The notes under the pieces are model-generated. The model worked only from the letters and a program-made list of their open reading frames with translations. It was not told the DNA's origin and ran no database searches. Shown piece by piece: positions 48,505-56,861 of a stretch of 64,000 bases of DNA (within the stretch, counting starts at the first letter, position 1; each line of letters begins with the position of its first letter). The position numbers and the translations under genes were made by a program. The DNA is from Palsa-504 sp963744005 (GTDB lineage: Bacteria > Actinomycetota > Actinomycetes > Streptosporangiales > Streptosporangiaceae): assembly GCA_963744005.1 (NCBI GenBank), contig CAVURU010000002.1, positions 1-64,000 of the forward strand, given 5' to 3'.

Positions 48505-50782
48505 AGTAGAAGGTCGAGCCCTCCCCGGGCACCGAGCGGACCCAGAGCTGGCCGCCGTGCCGTTCGACGATGCGCCGGCTGATGGTCAGGCCCGCGCCTG
48601 CGCCGCCGCCGCGGACCCCGGGCGCGTGCAGGCGACGGAAGATCTTGAAGATGCTGTCCTGCTGGTCGGGACGGATGCCGATGCCGTTGTCCCGTACGTA
48701 GACGGCCCGCACCGGCCCGGAGGAACCGTCCGGCACCACCCGTGCGACCCCCACTTCCACCCATCGCGGCGCCGATTCCGCGGCGTACTTGACGGCGTTG
48801 GTGATGAGGTTGACCAGCACCTCCTGCACCCGGATGCGGTCACCGGACACGGTGCCGAGCGGCACCGGCAGGCGCAGCTGCACTCCGGCCTCGGCCAGCT
48901 GCGGGCCGAGCATCTCCTCGATCTCGTCGATCAGGTCATCGAGCGGTATCTCTTCCGCGTCGAGCTCGGCCCGGCCGAGGCGGGAGTACTCCAGCAGTGA
49001 ATTGAGCAGGTCATCCATGCGGGTCACCAGCCGCCTGATGGTGGCCAGCCGCGTCAGCGTCTCCTCGTCGAGCCCGGTGGCGTCCTCGGTGATGAACGTC
49101 GCGTAGTTGGCCACCCCGCGCAGCGGCTCTTTCAGGTCATGCGACGCAACATAGGCGAAGGCGTCGAGCTCGTCGTTGCTGCGCGCGAGCTCAGCGTTGG
49201 CCGCGCCGAGGGCCGCCGCCCGCCGGACGGCGAACTCGAACAGCCAGCGGTAGGACTCCTCGGCGATCCCGTGCTCTTCCTGGGTCCACGGCGTCGACTG
49301 GCCGCGGGCCGTCTCGTGCCAGACCATGGATGAGCCGCGGGGAGTGAGCCGCTGTCCGTGGCTGCCCAGCACCACCGGCCGGGACGGATCAGCGGCCCAC
49401 CGCACGTTCAGCGACGCATCGCCGCGGAACCAGGCGACGACGTCGTCGCCCGAGCCCATCCGGACCAGCATCAGGCCGGCGCAGTCACCGGCGAGCTCAC
49501 CGCGGTCGCCGAGCTCCTCGCTCAGCCGGTGCGTCGACCACGGCCGGCCGACCGGGGTGACCGGCAGCAGCCGGAGGAGCTCAGGCAGCGACTCCAGCGG
49601 AGGCAGCAGGCCAGAAGCCCGCCAGGCGCCGCCGAAACGGACGTACACGCCGTCGGCCGACACCAGCTCGGACAGCGGGGCAGCCTCGGCGACGAGGCGC
49701 TCGACGAAGTCGGCCGGATCGTCGTCCGAGGCGGAGTCGAGGACCTGGCTCAGCACCCTCCGCGCCCTGGTCTCGCCGGCGGCCCGCTGCCGTTCCGCGA
49801 CCCCTTCGAGTTGCAGCGACAGCGCGATGCCGAACATCTCGCAGGCGGCCCGCTGATCCGGGCTGAGCCGCCGGGGTGTGCTGCTGTGGCAGGCGATCAG
49901 GCCCCACAGCTGGTCGTCCTTGATCAGCGAGACGGACATCGACGCCCGCACGCCGATATTCCGGAGGTACTCCAGGTGGTAACCGGATACGGTCCGCAGT
50001 GCGGAACCGGACAGGTCGAGCGGCTGGCCGGTGCGCGGAAGCTGGGGCGGGAGCAGTGCCGCGCCCGGATCGCCGACGTCGGCGATGACCCGGATCCAGT
50101 TCTCCCGGTACAGCCGCCGGGCCTGGGGCGGCACGTCGCTGGCCGGGAACCACAGCCCGAGCCAGGGCTCCCAGCCGTCGGCCACGTCCTCGGCGATCAC
50201 CTCGCCGGGCCCGTCGCCGTCGAAGCGGTAGGCCACCACCCGGTCGTAGCCCGTGAACGACCTGACCTGGCGGACCGCCTCCCCGCACAGCTCATCCAGG
50301 TTCTGCATGCCCTGCATGCGCAGCAGCGCCCGCCGGACCCCGGCGTAGAACGCGGAGAACCGGAACGGCTGGCCCTCCAGAGGCTCGAACTCGCAGATCA
50401 GCAGGCCATCAGCGCGATGCACGCTCACCTCGAACTGAGCCGGCGCCGGCGCGGGCAGCGCGATCTCGATGGGCACCACGGCGCTGTCGCCGACGGCGAG
50501 CGAGGTCCGCAGCCGGGCCGCCTGGTCGGCGCCCAGCAGGGACGCGACCGGCGCGCCGACCAGCGCCTCAGGTTCGGTGCCGAGCACCGCGCCGGTATTG
50601 GTGCTGGCCACCGCGACGAGCAGGTCCGGCTCTTGGAGGGCGAGCAGCGCGCCGTGCGACTGCACCGAGCCCAGCGGGTGGATTGGCTCGCGAACGCACT
50701 CGGCGATGTCGAAGACCGTACCGGTGGCATACTCGGCGGCAATCTCACGCTGCGACAGCCCAGGCAGCGGCTCATCGGTCAT
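48494..50782 (-). CDS. bphP: Bacteriophytochrome sensor histidine kinase
   Basis: A 762-residue red/far-red photoreceptor. PAS domain with the biliverdin-binding Cys29 (DIAECVREPIHPLGSVQSHG). GAF domain with WFPASDVPPQARRLY (212-218) and the chromophore-contact His269 and His299 (GYHLEYLRNIGVRASMSV, LIACHSSTP). PHY domain with the tongue motif LTPRGSSMVWHE (about 479-490). HisKA His548 in FAYVASHDLKEPLRG; HATPase N-box NLITNAVKYAAE and G-box GGAGAGLTISRRIVERHGG. ATG 50782 is taken because homology starts there. No haem oxygenase gene is in the window, so biliverdin must come from elsewhere. Confidence 0.93.
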   Translation of the reverse strand: MTDEPLPGLSQREIAAEYATGTVFDIAECVREPIHPLGSVQSHGALLALQEPDLLVAVASTNTGAVLGTEPEALVGAPVASLLGADQAARLRTSLAVGDSAVVPIEIALPAPAPAQFEVSVHRADGLLICEFEPLEGQPFRFSAFYAGVRRALLRMQGMQNLDELCGEAVRQVRSFTGYDRVVAYRFDGDGPGEVIAEDVADGWEPWLGLWFPASDVPPQARRLYRENWIRVIADVGDPGAALLPPQLPRTGQPLDLSGSALRTVSGYHLEYLRNIGVRASMSVSLIKDDQLWGLIACHSSTPRRLSPDQRAACEMFGIALSLQLEGVAERQRAAGETRARRVLSQVLDSASDDDPADFVERLVAEAAPLSELVSADGVYVRFGGAWRASGLLPPLESLPELLRLLPVTPVGRPWSTHRLSEELGDRGELAGDCAGLMLVRMGSGDDVVAWFRGDASLNVRWAADPSRPVVLGSHGQRLTPRGSSMVWHETARGQSTPWTQEEHGIAEESYRWLFEFAVRRAAALGAANAELARSNDELDAFAYVASHDLKEPLRGVANYATFITEDATGLDEETLTRLATIRRLVTRMDDLLNSLLEYSRLGRAELDAEEIPLDDLIDEIEEMLGPQLAEAGVQLRLPVPLGTVSGDRIRVQEVLVNLITNAVKYAAESAPRWVEVGVARVVPDGSSGPVRAVYVRDNGIGIRPDQQDSIFKIFRRLHAPGVRGGGAGAGLTISRRIVERHGGQLWVRSVPGEGSTFYFTL

Positions 50783-50926
50783 CTCGGCTGTCGCCTCCAA
50801 GGCCAGCTCGCACCCACTGGGCTTCCGGCCGGCGCTCCGGGTCCCTTTTGCTGGACCACGAGAGTATGACACCTCCCGGGATCGAAACGGCCACTTGGGC
50901 CTGTGCGCTGCACGTATTGCTGGCGG

Positions 50927-51155
50927 GTGGCAGCGGACCAGGCTGTGTGGACCCGGCTGAGAACGGCCACTGCCGAGCTGCACGACCTCGCGGAACAGGC
51001 TCTCGACCCGCTGACGCGCTCGTACGCAGGCAGGTGACCCGCCGCTGTCGGACGCTTCGGCGGCCGCCTGGGGGGCGCTTCACGTGTCCTCGGACCAGGA
51101 GATTCGCGCCGCCGAGCAGATGGCCGCGGCCACCTTCCCCGCCTTCATCTCCTAG
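50927..51155 (+). pseudogene. Unrecognised small gene interrupted by a 4-base duplication
   Basis: From GTG 50927 a frame reads VAADQAVWTRLRTATAELH and LAEQALDPLTRSYAG and stops at a TGA. GCAG is duplicated just there (GCAGGCAG). Removing one copy joins it to GDPPLSDASAAAWGALHVS and EIRAAEQMAAATFPAFIS before TAG at 51153. The joined product of about 74 residues looks protein-like but I do not recognise it. This is the only content found in the 422 bases between bphP and the hydrolase gene. It may be a longer gene's remnant. Confidence 0.35.
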
Positions 51156-51204
51156 GCACGGGTGTAACGAGATTCGCCCGGGACCGGGCGGGTAGACGCG
51201 GCTG

Positions 51205-52062
51205 ATGTTTGACGGTTTCCGGCTGGAGTCGGTCGACGTCGGTGAGGTGACCCTGCGCGTGCGGTACGGCGGCGCGGGAAAGCCGGTGGTGCTGCTGCAC
51301 GGCCATCCCCGCACCCACATGACCTGGCACCGGGTCGCGCCGCTGCTAGCGGATTCGTTCTTCGTGGTCTGCCCGGACCTCCGGGGCTACGGCCAGTCGA
51401 CCCTGCCGCCCGATGCGCCTGATCACGCGCAGTCGTCCAAGCGGGCCATGGCCGGCGATGTGGCGGTCCTCATGAGCCACCTCGGCCATGACCGGTTCTC
51501 GGTGGTTGGTCATGACCGGGGCGCGCTGGTGGCCTTCCGTACCGCCATGGATTACCCGGACGCCGTGGACCGGCTCGTGGTCATGGACGGCCTGCCGGTC
51601 ATCGAGCATCTCGAGCGGCTGAACGAGACGTTCGTTCGGAGCTGGTGGCACTGGTGGTTCCTGGGCCAGACGGACAAGCCGGCGGAAGGACTTATCAGCG
51701 CCGATCCACGCCGCTGGTACCAGACCCCGCCGCCCGAGGAGATGGGCCCGGAGAACCATGCCGACGCGTGGGCCGCGTTCCGCGATCCGGCCGTCGTGCA
51801 CGGAATGTGCGAGGACTATCGCGCCGGGCTGCGCATCGACCGCGTCCACGAGGAAGCCGACCGGGTTGCAGGCCGTCAGGTCCAGTGCCCGATGCTGCTG
51901 CTGGTATCGACGGACGACGACCTTGATCTCCACGGCGATCCCGAAGCCATCTGGCGGCCGTGGACCGCCGGCGGGCTGCGCAGCCGCCCGATCCATTCAG
52001 GTCATCACCAGGCCGAGCAGGCACCGTCCGAACTTGCTTCGGCGCTGCTGGACTTCCTGTGA
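51205..52062 (+). CDS. Alpha/beta hydrolase, haloacetate-dehalogenase-like
   Basis: A 285-residue hydrolase. VVLLHGHPRTHMTWHRVAP (oxyanion loop), CPDLRGYGQS, and VVGHDRGALVAFRTAMDYP with Asp as nucleophile in place of Ser, followed by Arg. Next come HWWFLGQ (His-Trp, halide-binding pair in fluoroacetate dehalogenases), late acid STDDDLDLHG and catalytic His in HSGHHQAEQAP. The Asp nucleophile with Arg marks the haloacetate/fluoroacetate dehalogenase or epoxide-hydrolase group, and the HW pair favours the former. Monocistronic. Confidence 0.82.
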   Translation: MFDGFRLESVDVGEVTLRVRYGGAGKPVVLLHGHPRTHMTWHRVAPLLADSFFVVCPDLRGYGQSTLPPDAPDHAQSSKRAMAGDVAVLMSHLGHDRFSVVGHDRGALVAFRTAMDYPDAVDRLVVMDGLPVIEHLERLNETFVRSWWHWWFLGQTDKPAEGLISADPRRWYQTPPPEEMGPENHADAWAAFRDPAVVHGMCEDYRAGLRIDRVHEEADRVAGRQVQCPMLLLVSTDDDLDLHGDPEAIWRPWTAGGLRSRPIHSGHHQAEQAPSELASALLDFL

Positions 52063-52164
52063 TCTTCCGTGCCTGGCGGCGGCGCAAACCCGGGGTGGCG
52101 CCGTGCCAGTGGTTCTCGCCGGGCTCGATGCTCCGGCGGGAACCTCGGCAGCCGGCCCAGCGAT

Positions 52165-52176
52165 TATGATTAGCCT
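52165..52176 (+). promoter_or_regulatory. Leaderless promoter of the MarR-ClC operon
   Basis: TATGAT (52165-52170), near consensus for -10, then 6 bases and the MarR ATG (52177). No ribosome-binding site is present upstream of the ATG. Confidence 0.6.
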
Positions 52177-52680
52177 ATGCAACTATTGCCGGGTGAATCG
52201 AGTTCTGCCTCGCCAGCGGCGGCGGACGGGCCGGTGCTTGATGCCGTCCTGACCGCCAGCCGGGCGCTGGTGGCCATGGCCGCCCGGTCGCTGGCGGACG
52301 CCGGCGAGGAGGTCACCCTCACCCAGTACCGCTCGCTGGTGGTCCTGGCCTCCCGCGGGCCGCAGGGGGTGGCTTCGCTGGCCGAGGCGCTGTCGGTGAC
52401 GGCTCCGACGGCCTCGCGGCTGGTCGAGCGCCTGGTCCGCAAGGGACTCGTCCGCCGTCGTACCGATCGCCAGGATCGCCGTCAGGTCCGCATCGGCCTC
52501 ACCGAGGCCGGCCGGGATCTGGTCCGGCTGGTGACCGAGCGGCGGCGCGAGGAGATCGGCGTGCTGCTCGCCTCCATTCCGGCCGAGGTACTCGAGCCGA
52601 TGGCTGCTGGGCTGCGTCATCTGGCGGCGGCCGCGGGCGAGGTACCCGACCAGGAGTGGAGCACCGGGTGGGACCTGTGA
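52177..52680 (+). CDS. MarR-family transcriptional regulator
   Basis: A 167-residue winged-helix protein: VTLTQYRSLVVLASRGPQGVASLAEALSVTAPTASRLVERLVRKGLVRRRTDRQDRRQVRIGLTEAG. A leaderless -10 precedes it. Its TGA overlaps the GTG of the ClC channel gene (GTGA, 52677-52680), so the regulator and channel are coupled. It probably regulates its own operon. Confidence 0.9.
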   Translation: MQLLPGESSSASPAAADGPVLDAVLTASRALVAMAARSLADAGEEVTLTQYRSLVVLASRGPQGVASLAEALSVTAPTASRLVERLVRKGLVRRRTDRQDRRQVRIGLTEAGRDLVRLVTERRREEIGVLLASIPAEVLEPMAAGLRHLAAAAGEVPDQEWSTGWDL

Positions 52681-54711
52681 CCGAGGCGCCGGAAAGCCCG
52701 GTGCCCGGAGCCTCCTGGCGAGCCGGGATGGCCATGGCCTCCCGGTGGCTGGCCCGGGCCTCCTACCTGCAGAAGTGGCTGGTGCTCGGCGTCCTGATCG
52801 GGACGATGGCAGGATGCGGGGCGGTTGTCTTCTACGAGGCCCTGCTCGGCGCCACCCACCTGTTCCTGGGCGTCCTGGCCGGCTATCACGTCCCGACGTC
52901 GGCGGGCGAGGGCGGGCAGCCCGCTTCCGCATCCTTTGCCAGGCCCTGGGCGTTGCCGCTGGTGGTGGGGCTGGGGGCGCTGCTGGGCGCGGTCCTGGTC
53001 TTCCGCTTCGCCCCCGAAGCGGAAGGGCACGGCACCGATGCCGCCATCGCCGCGGTCCACCACAATCCGCGGGGTATCCGCTTCCGCGCGGTGGTGGTCA
53101 AGATCGTCGCTTCAGCCCTTACCATCGGTTCGGGGGGTTCCGGCGGCCGTGAAGGTCCCACCGGGCAGATCAGCGCGGGCTTCGCCTCGCTGCTGGCCCG
53201 CCAGCTCGATCTCAGCCCGGCCGATGCCCGGATCGCCGTGTCGACAGGGATCGGGTCGGGGATCGGGGCCATTTTCGGGGCGCCGCTCGGGGGCGCCGTA
53301 CTGGCCACCGAGATCCCGTACCGGGACGACTTCGACGCCGCAGCTCTGCTGCCGTGCTTTATCGCCTCCATCGTGGGTTACGTCATTTTCGGCGCGGCCG
53401 AGGGGTTCACGCCGGTATTCGGCTTCAACACCGGTTACCGCTTCGATGACCTGGCCAACCTCGGGTGGTTCGCCCTGATCGGCGTCCTGGGCGGCCTCAT
53501 CGGGCTCCTCTACGCCAAGAGCTTCTATGGTTTCATGGCCGGTTTCGGCCGGCTTCCCCATCCCGCGCTGGGCCAAGCCGCTGGTCGGCGGGGTCCTGGT
53601 CGGGACGATGGCGCTGGCCATCCCCGAGGTGCTCGGCACCGGCTACGGCTGGGTCCAGCAGGGCCTCAGCTCCCAGCTGCTGAACCTGCCGCTGTGGATC
53701 GTGCTCGTGCTGCCCTTGGCCCGCATCGTGGCCACTGGCCTGTCCATCGGATCGGGCGGCTCCGGCGGCATCTTCGGGCCAGGCATGGTCATCGGCGCCT
53801 TCACCGGCGCCGCGGTCTGGCGGCTGTTCGAGCCCGTCGTCCCGGCCATGGGCCATGATCCGGCCCCCTACGTCATCGTGGGCATGATGTGCTGCTTCGG
53901 CAGCATCGCCCGGGCGCCGCTGGCCATCATGCTGATGGTGGCCGAGATGACCGGCAACCTGTCGATCCTGGCCCCCGCGATGATCGCTGTCGGCCTGGCC
54001 TGGTTCATCGTCCGCCGCGGCGATGACACCATCTACCGCAGCCAGCTCCGGAACCGCTCAGACGCCCCCGCCCGGCGCATCCTCCTGGGCATGCCGCTGC
54101 TGGCCAATGTCCCCGTCACCCAGGCGATGGCCGCGCCTCGTCTCGTACTCCCCGACGGCACGGCGGTTCTGGCGGCCCGCCAGGAACTGGACGAGGCCCG
54201 CCTCTCCGGCGCTCCGGTCATCGACAGTGCGGGCCGTTACCGCGGGTCGGTCACCTGGGAAAGCCTGCGCGAGCGCGGCGGCAGCGCCCGCACGGTCGCC
54301 GGCCTGCTCGACACGGCGACGCCGACCGTGGCCACCTCGGCGACCCTGGACGCGGCGGTCGACGCGCTGACCACCGCGCCGCAGCGCTGGGTGCCCGTCC
54401 TGGACAGCGACCGGAGGGTGCGAGGGACCATCGCCACCTCCGACATCGTCCGCGGCTACCGGCTCGGCCTGCTGGCCGGCCTGCGTCAGATGGACGGCGA
54501 CGGCCAGTCCTCCGGAACCCGCGACGTCGAACTCAGCGCGGGTTCCCGGCTTATCGGAGTCCGGCTCCGGGACGCATCCCTCCCTGAGGACGTCATCATC
54601 ACCACCATCCAGCGGGGCAAAGACCTGATCGTACCCACCGGCGACACCGTCCTGCAGGCAGGCGACCAGCTGGTCTTGATCACCCGGTCCGCTGGTCATT
54701 CGTCCCAGTGA
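52677..54711 (+). pseudogene. ClC chloride channel/antiporter with CBS pair and TrkA-C domain, one-base frameshift
   Basis: The ClC core begins LQKWLVLGVLIGTMAGCGAVVFYEALLG. It contains the gating-Glu motif SGGSGGREGPTGQISAG, GIGSGIGAIFGAPLGGAVLATEIPYR and, after the break, GSGGSGGIFGPGMVIGAFTG. A CBS pair (about 54115-54480) and a TrkA-C/RCK-C domain (LSAGSRLIGVRLRDASL to GDQLVLITRSA) follow. The frame breaks at the C4 run 53556-53559; dropping one C restores GRLPIPRWAKPLVGG and about 677 residues in all. Every other motif is intact, which favours a sequencing error. Confidence 0.82.
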
Positions 54712-54799
54712 GGAGTGGCGCCTGAGTGCTGCGGGTGTAACGCTTCCGGGCCTGGCGGGACTGGACCGGCAGCAAGTCCACCCGAGCAGAGGAGTTCTG

Positions 54800-55936
54800 T
54801 TGAGAACAGCGATGCGCATCATGGCCGCGGCGGCCGTAGCCGCCGCCGTGACCGGCGCGGCGACCCCGGCCCTGGCCAGCACGTCCAGTCCGGCCGGCCC
54901 CGGCGGCGGGCCCGCCGTGTTCGTGCAGACCGACAACACCGCGGGCAACCACGTGGTGGCCTACCACCGGGCGGCCGACGGCACGCTGACCCCGGCCGGA
55001 AGCTACGCTACAGGCGGGCGCGGCGGCGTCCTGGCCGGATCCGTCGTCGACCACACCGCATCCCAGGGCTCGCTGGCCTACGACCCGCGGCACGCCCTGC
55101 TCTACGCCGTGAACGCGGGCAGCAACACGATCTCGGTCTTCGCCGTGGCCGGCGACCGGCTCGGGCTCCGCGAGGTCCTCAAATCGGGCGGCACCTTCCC
55201 GGTCAGCGTGGCGGTGCACGGCGACCTGGTGTACGTGCTCAACGCGCTGAACGGCGGCTCGGTCCAGGGCTACCGGCTGCTGGGCGGCTTCCTGGTCCCG
55301 CTGCCCGGCTCCAGCCGCGCTCTCGGCCTGGATCCCACGGCCACGCCGCAGTTCACCACCACGCCCGGCCAGGTCGCGTTCACTCCCGGCGGTAGCCAGC
55401 TCATCGTCACCACCAAGGGCAACGGAAACGACATCGACGTGTTCGGCGTCGGCGCCGGCGGCTACCTGTCGTCCCGGGCGACCGTCAACAGCGAGCCCGG
55501 CACGGTACCGTTCGCGATCGCCTTCGATCCGTTCGGCCATCTGGTCATCGCCGAGGCCGGGACGAACGCCGTGGCCACCTTCCAGCTGGCCCGCAACGGC
55601 ACGGTCCGCCTGCTCGACAGCGTGCCGACCGGTCAGGCGGCCACCTGCTGGGTGACCCGGGCCGGGTCGTTCCTGTTCGCGTCCAACGCGGGCACTCCGT
55701 CCGAGAGCGGTCTCACCTCATCGGGCGCCGGCCAGCTGAGCCTGCTCGGCAATACGGCCACTGACCCCGGCGCGGTGGACGCGACATCCGCGGCCGGCGG
55801 CCGGTACCTGTACGTGCAGACGGGCGGCAACGGGATCGTGGACGAGTTCGCCGTGGCCGCGGCCGGCTCGCTGACCGAGATCGGCGCGGTGACCGTGCCC
55901 GGCGCGGTCGGCGGCGAGGGAATCGTGGCCTCCTGA
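54800..55936 (+). CDS. Secreted lactonase-like beta-propeller protein
   Basis: A 378-residue exported protein. Basic start and hydrophobic core MRIMAAAAVAAAVTGAATPALAS form a Sec signal peptide cleaved near residue 27. The mature part is a seven-bladed-type propeller related to 6-phosphogluconolactonase/Lactonase_7 proteins, with repeats such as LAYDPRHALLYAVNAGSNTISVFAV and VAFTPGGSQLIVTTKGNGNDIDVFGV. TTG 54800 has GAGGAG 6 bases before it and beats the ATG 12 bases on. Enzyme activity not evident; substrate unknown. Confidence 0.85.
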   Translation: MRTAMRIMAAAAVAAAVTGAATPALASTSSPAGPGGGPAVFVQTDNTAGNHVVAYHRAADGTLTPAGSYATGGRGGVLAGSVVDHTASQGSLAYDPRHALLYAVNAGSNTISVFAVAGDRLGLREVLKSGGTFPVSVAVHGDLVYVLNALNGGSVQGYRLLGGFLVPLPGSSRALGLDPTATPQFTTTPGQVAFTPGGSQLIVTTKGNGNDIDVFGVGAGGYLSSRATVNSEPGTVPFAIAFDPFGHLVIAEAGTNAVATFQLARNGTVRLLDSVPTGQAATCWVTRAGSFLFASNAGTPSESGLTSSGAGQLSLLGNTATDPGAVDATSAAGGRYLYVQTGGNGIVDEFAVAAAGSLTEIGAVTVPGAVGGEGIVAS

Positions 55937-55990
55937 GAGGAGACGACAGGGCCGGCCGCAGTCCCCGACCGGGACGCGGCCGGCCCGGCC

Positions 55991-56003
55991 TATTGTGGCC
56001 GTG
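55991..56003 (+). promoter_or_regulatory. Leaderless promoter of the ECF sigma operon
   Basis: TATTGT (55991-55996) matches TANNNT. Seven bases then lead to ATG 56004, which supports ATG 56004 over the GTG at 55995. Confidence 0.5.
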
Positions 56004-56597
56004 ATGGATCTCGACTCCGAGCTCTTGCTCCGGCTGCGTTCGGGCGACGAACAGGCGTTCGCCGCCGTGGTCGAGCGCTATCACGAGCCGATGCTGCGGC
56101 TGGCGGCGGCCTACGTGCCGAGCCGCGCGGTGGCCGAGGAAGTGGTCCAGGACACGTGGCTGGCGGCGCTGCGCGGCCTGGCCGATTTCGAGGGCCGCTC
56201 CTCGCTGAAGACGTGGCTGTTCCGCATCCTGGTCAACCGGGCCAGGACCACCGGCACCAGGGAACACCGCAGCGTCCCGGTCGCTGACCCCGAGCCGGCC
56301 GTCGACCCGTCCCGGTTCGGCGGCGACGGCGGCTGGGCTGACCCGCCGGAACACTGGATCGAGGCGGCCGAGAGCCGGATGGAGGCCGGCAAGCTGGCCG
56401 ACCGGATCCGGGTGTGGATCGACGACCTACCCGCCCGGCAGCGCGAGGTGGTCCTGCTCCGCGACGTCGAGGGCATGACCAGCGAGGAAGTCTGCACCGT
56501 GCTCGCGCTGACCGACGGGAACCAGCGGGTCCTGCTGCACCGCGGCCGGAGCAGGCTCAGGCAGCTGTTCGAGGACGAGTTCCGGGAGGTGCGATGA
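56004..56597 (+). CDS. ECF RNA polymerase sigma factor
   Basis: A 197-residue ECF sigma factor. Region 2: RSGDEQAFAAVVERYHEPMLRLAAAYVPSRAVAEEVVQDTWLAALRGLADFEGRSSLKTWLFRILVNRA. Region 4: LPARQREVVLLRDVEGMTSEEVCTVLALTDGNQRVLLHRGRSRLRQLF. The linker carries a Pro/Gly/Trp segment (about 90-125). It is coupled to the zinc anti-sigma gene by an ATGA overlap. Start chosen from the leaderless -10. Confidence 0.93.
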   Translation: MDLDSELLLRLRSGDEQAFAAVVERYHEPMLRLAAAYVPSRAVAEEVVQDTWLAALRGLADFEGRSSLKTWLFRILVNRARTTGTREHRSVPVADPEPAVDPSRFGGDGGWADPPEHWIEAAESRMEAGKLADRIRVWIDDLPARQREVVLLRDVEGMTSEEVCTVLALTDGNQRVLLHRGRSRLRQLFEDEFREVR

Positions 56598-56854
56598 GGC
56601 TGCTGCACCGTCGTGATCTCGCCTGCCAGCAGGCCGTCGAGCTGGTCACCGACTACCTCGAGGGAACGCTGAGCCGGCCGGTCCGGCGCCGGTTCGAGGC
56701 GCACCTGGCCGGCTGCCCGCACTGCACCGAGTACCTGGCCCAGATGCGCGAGACGATCAGCCTGGCCGGGCGGATCGAGCCTGAGGATCTCAGCCCGCAG
56801 GCCCGGGACGACATCGTCGACCTGTACCGGCGGTGGCGCTCGGAGCAGAACTAG
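56594..56854 (+). CDS. Zinc-finger anti-sigma factor (zf-HC2/ZAS)
   Basis: An 86-residue soluble anti-sigma factor. CQQAVELVTDYLEGTLSRPVRRRFEAHLAGCPHCTEYLAQMRETI contains the ZAS zinc motif HxxxCxxC. No membrane helix, so it is cytosolic and may respond to redox change at the zinc cysteines. It binds the ECF factor encoded immediately upstream. Its stop lies 7 bases from the convergent HD/LuxR gene. Confidence 0.92.
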   Translation: MRLLHRRDLACQQAVELVTDYLEGTLSRPVRRRFEAHLAGCPHCTEYLAQMRETISLAGRIEPEDLSPQARDDIVDLYRRWRSEQN

Positions 56855-56861
56855 GCCACGG

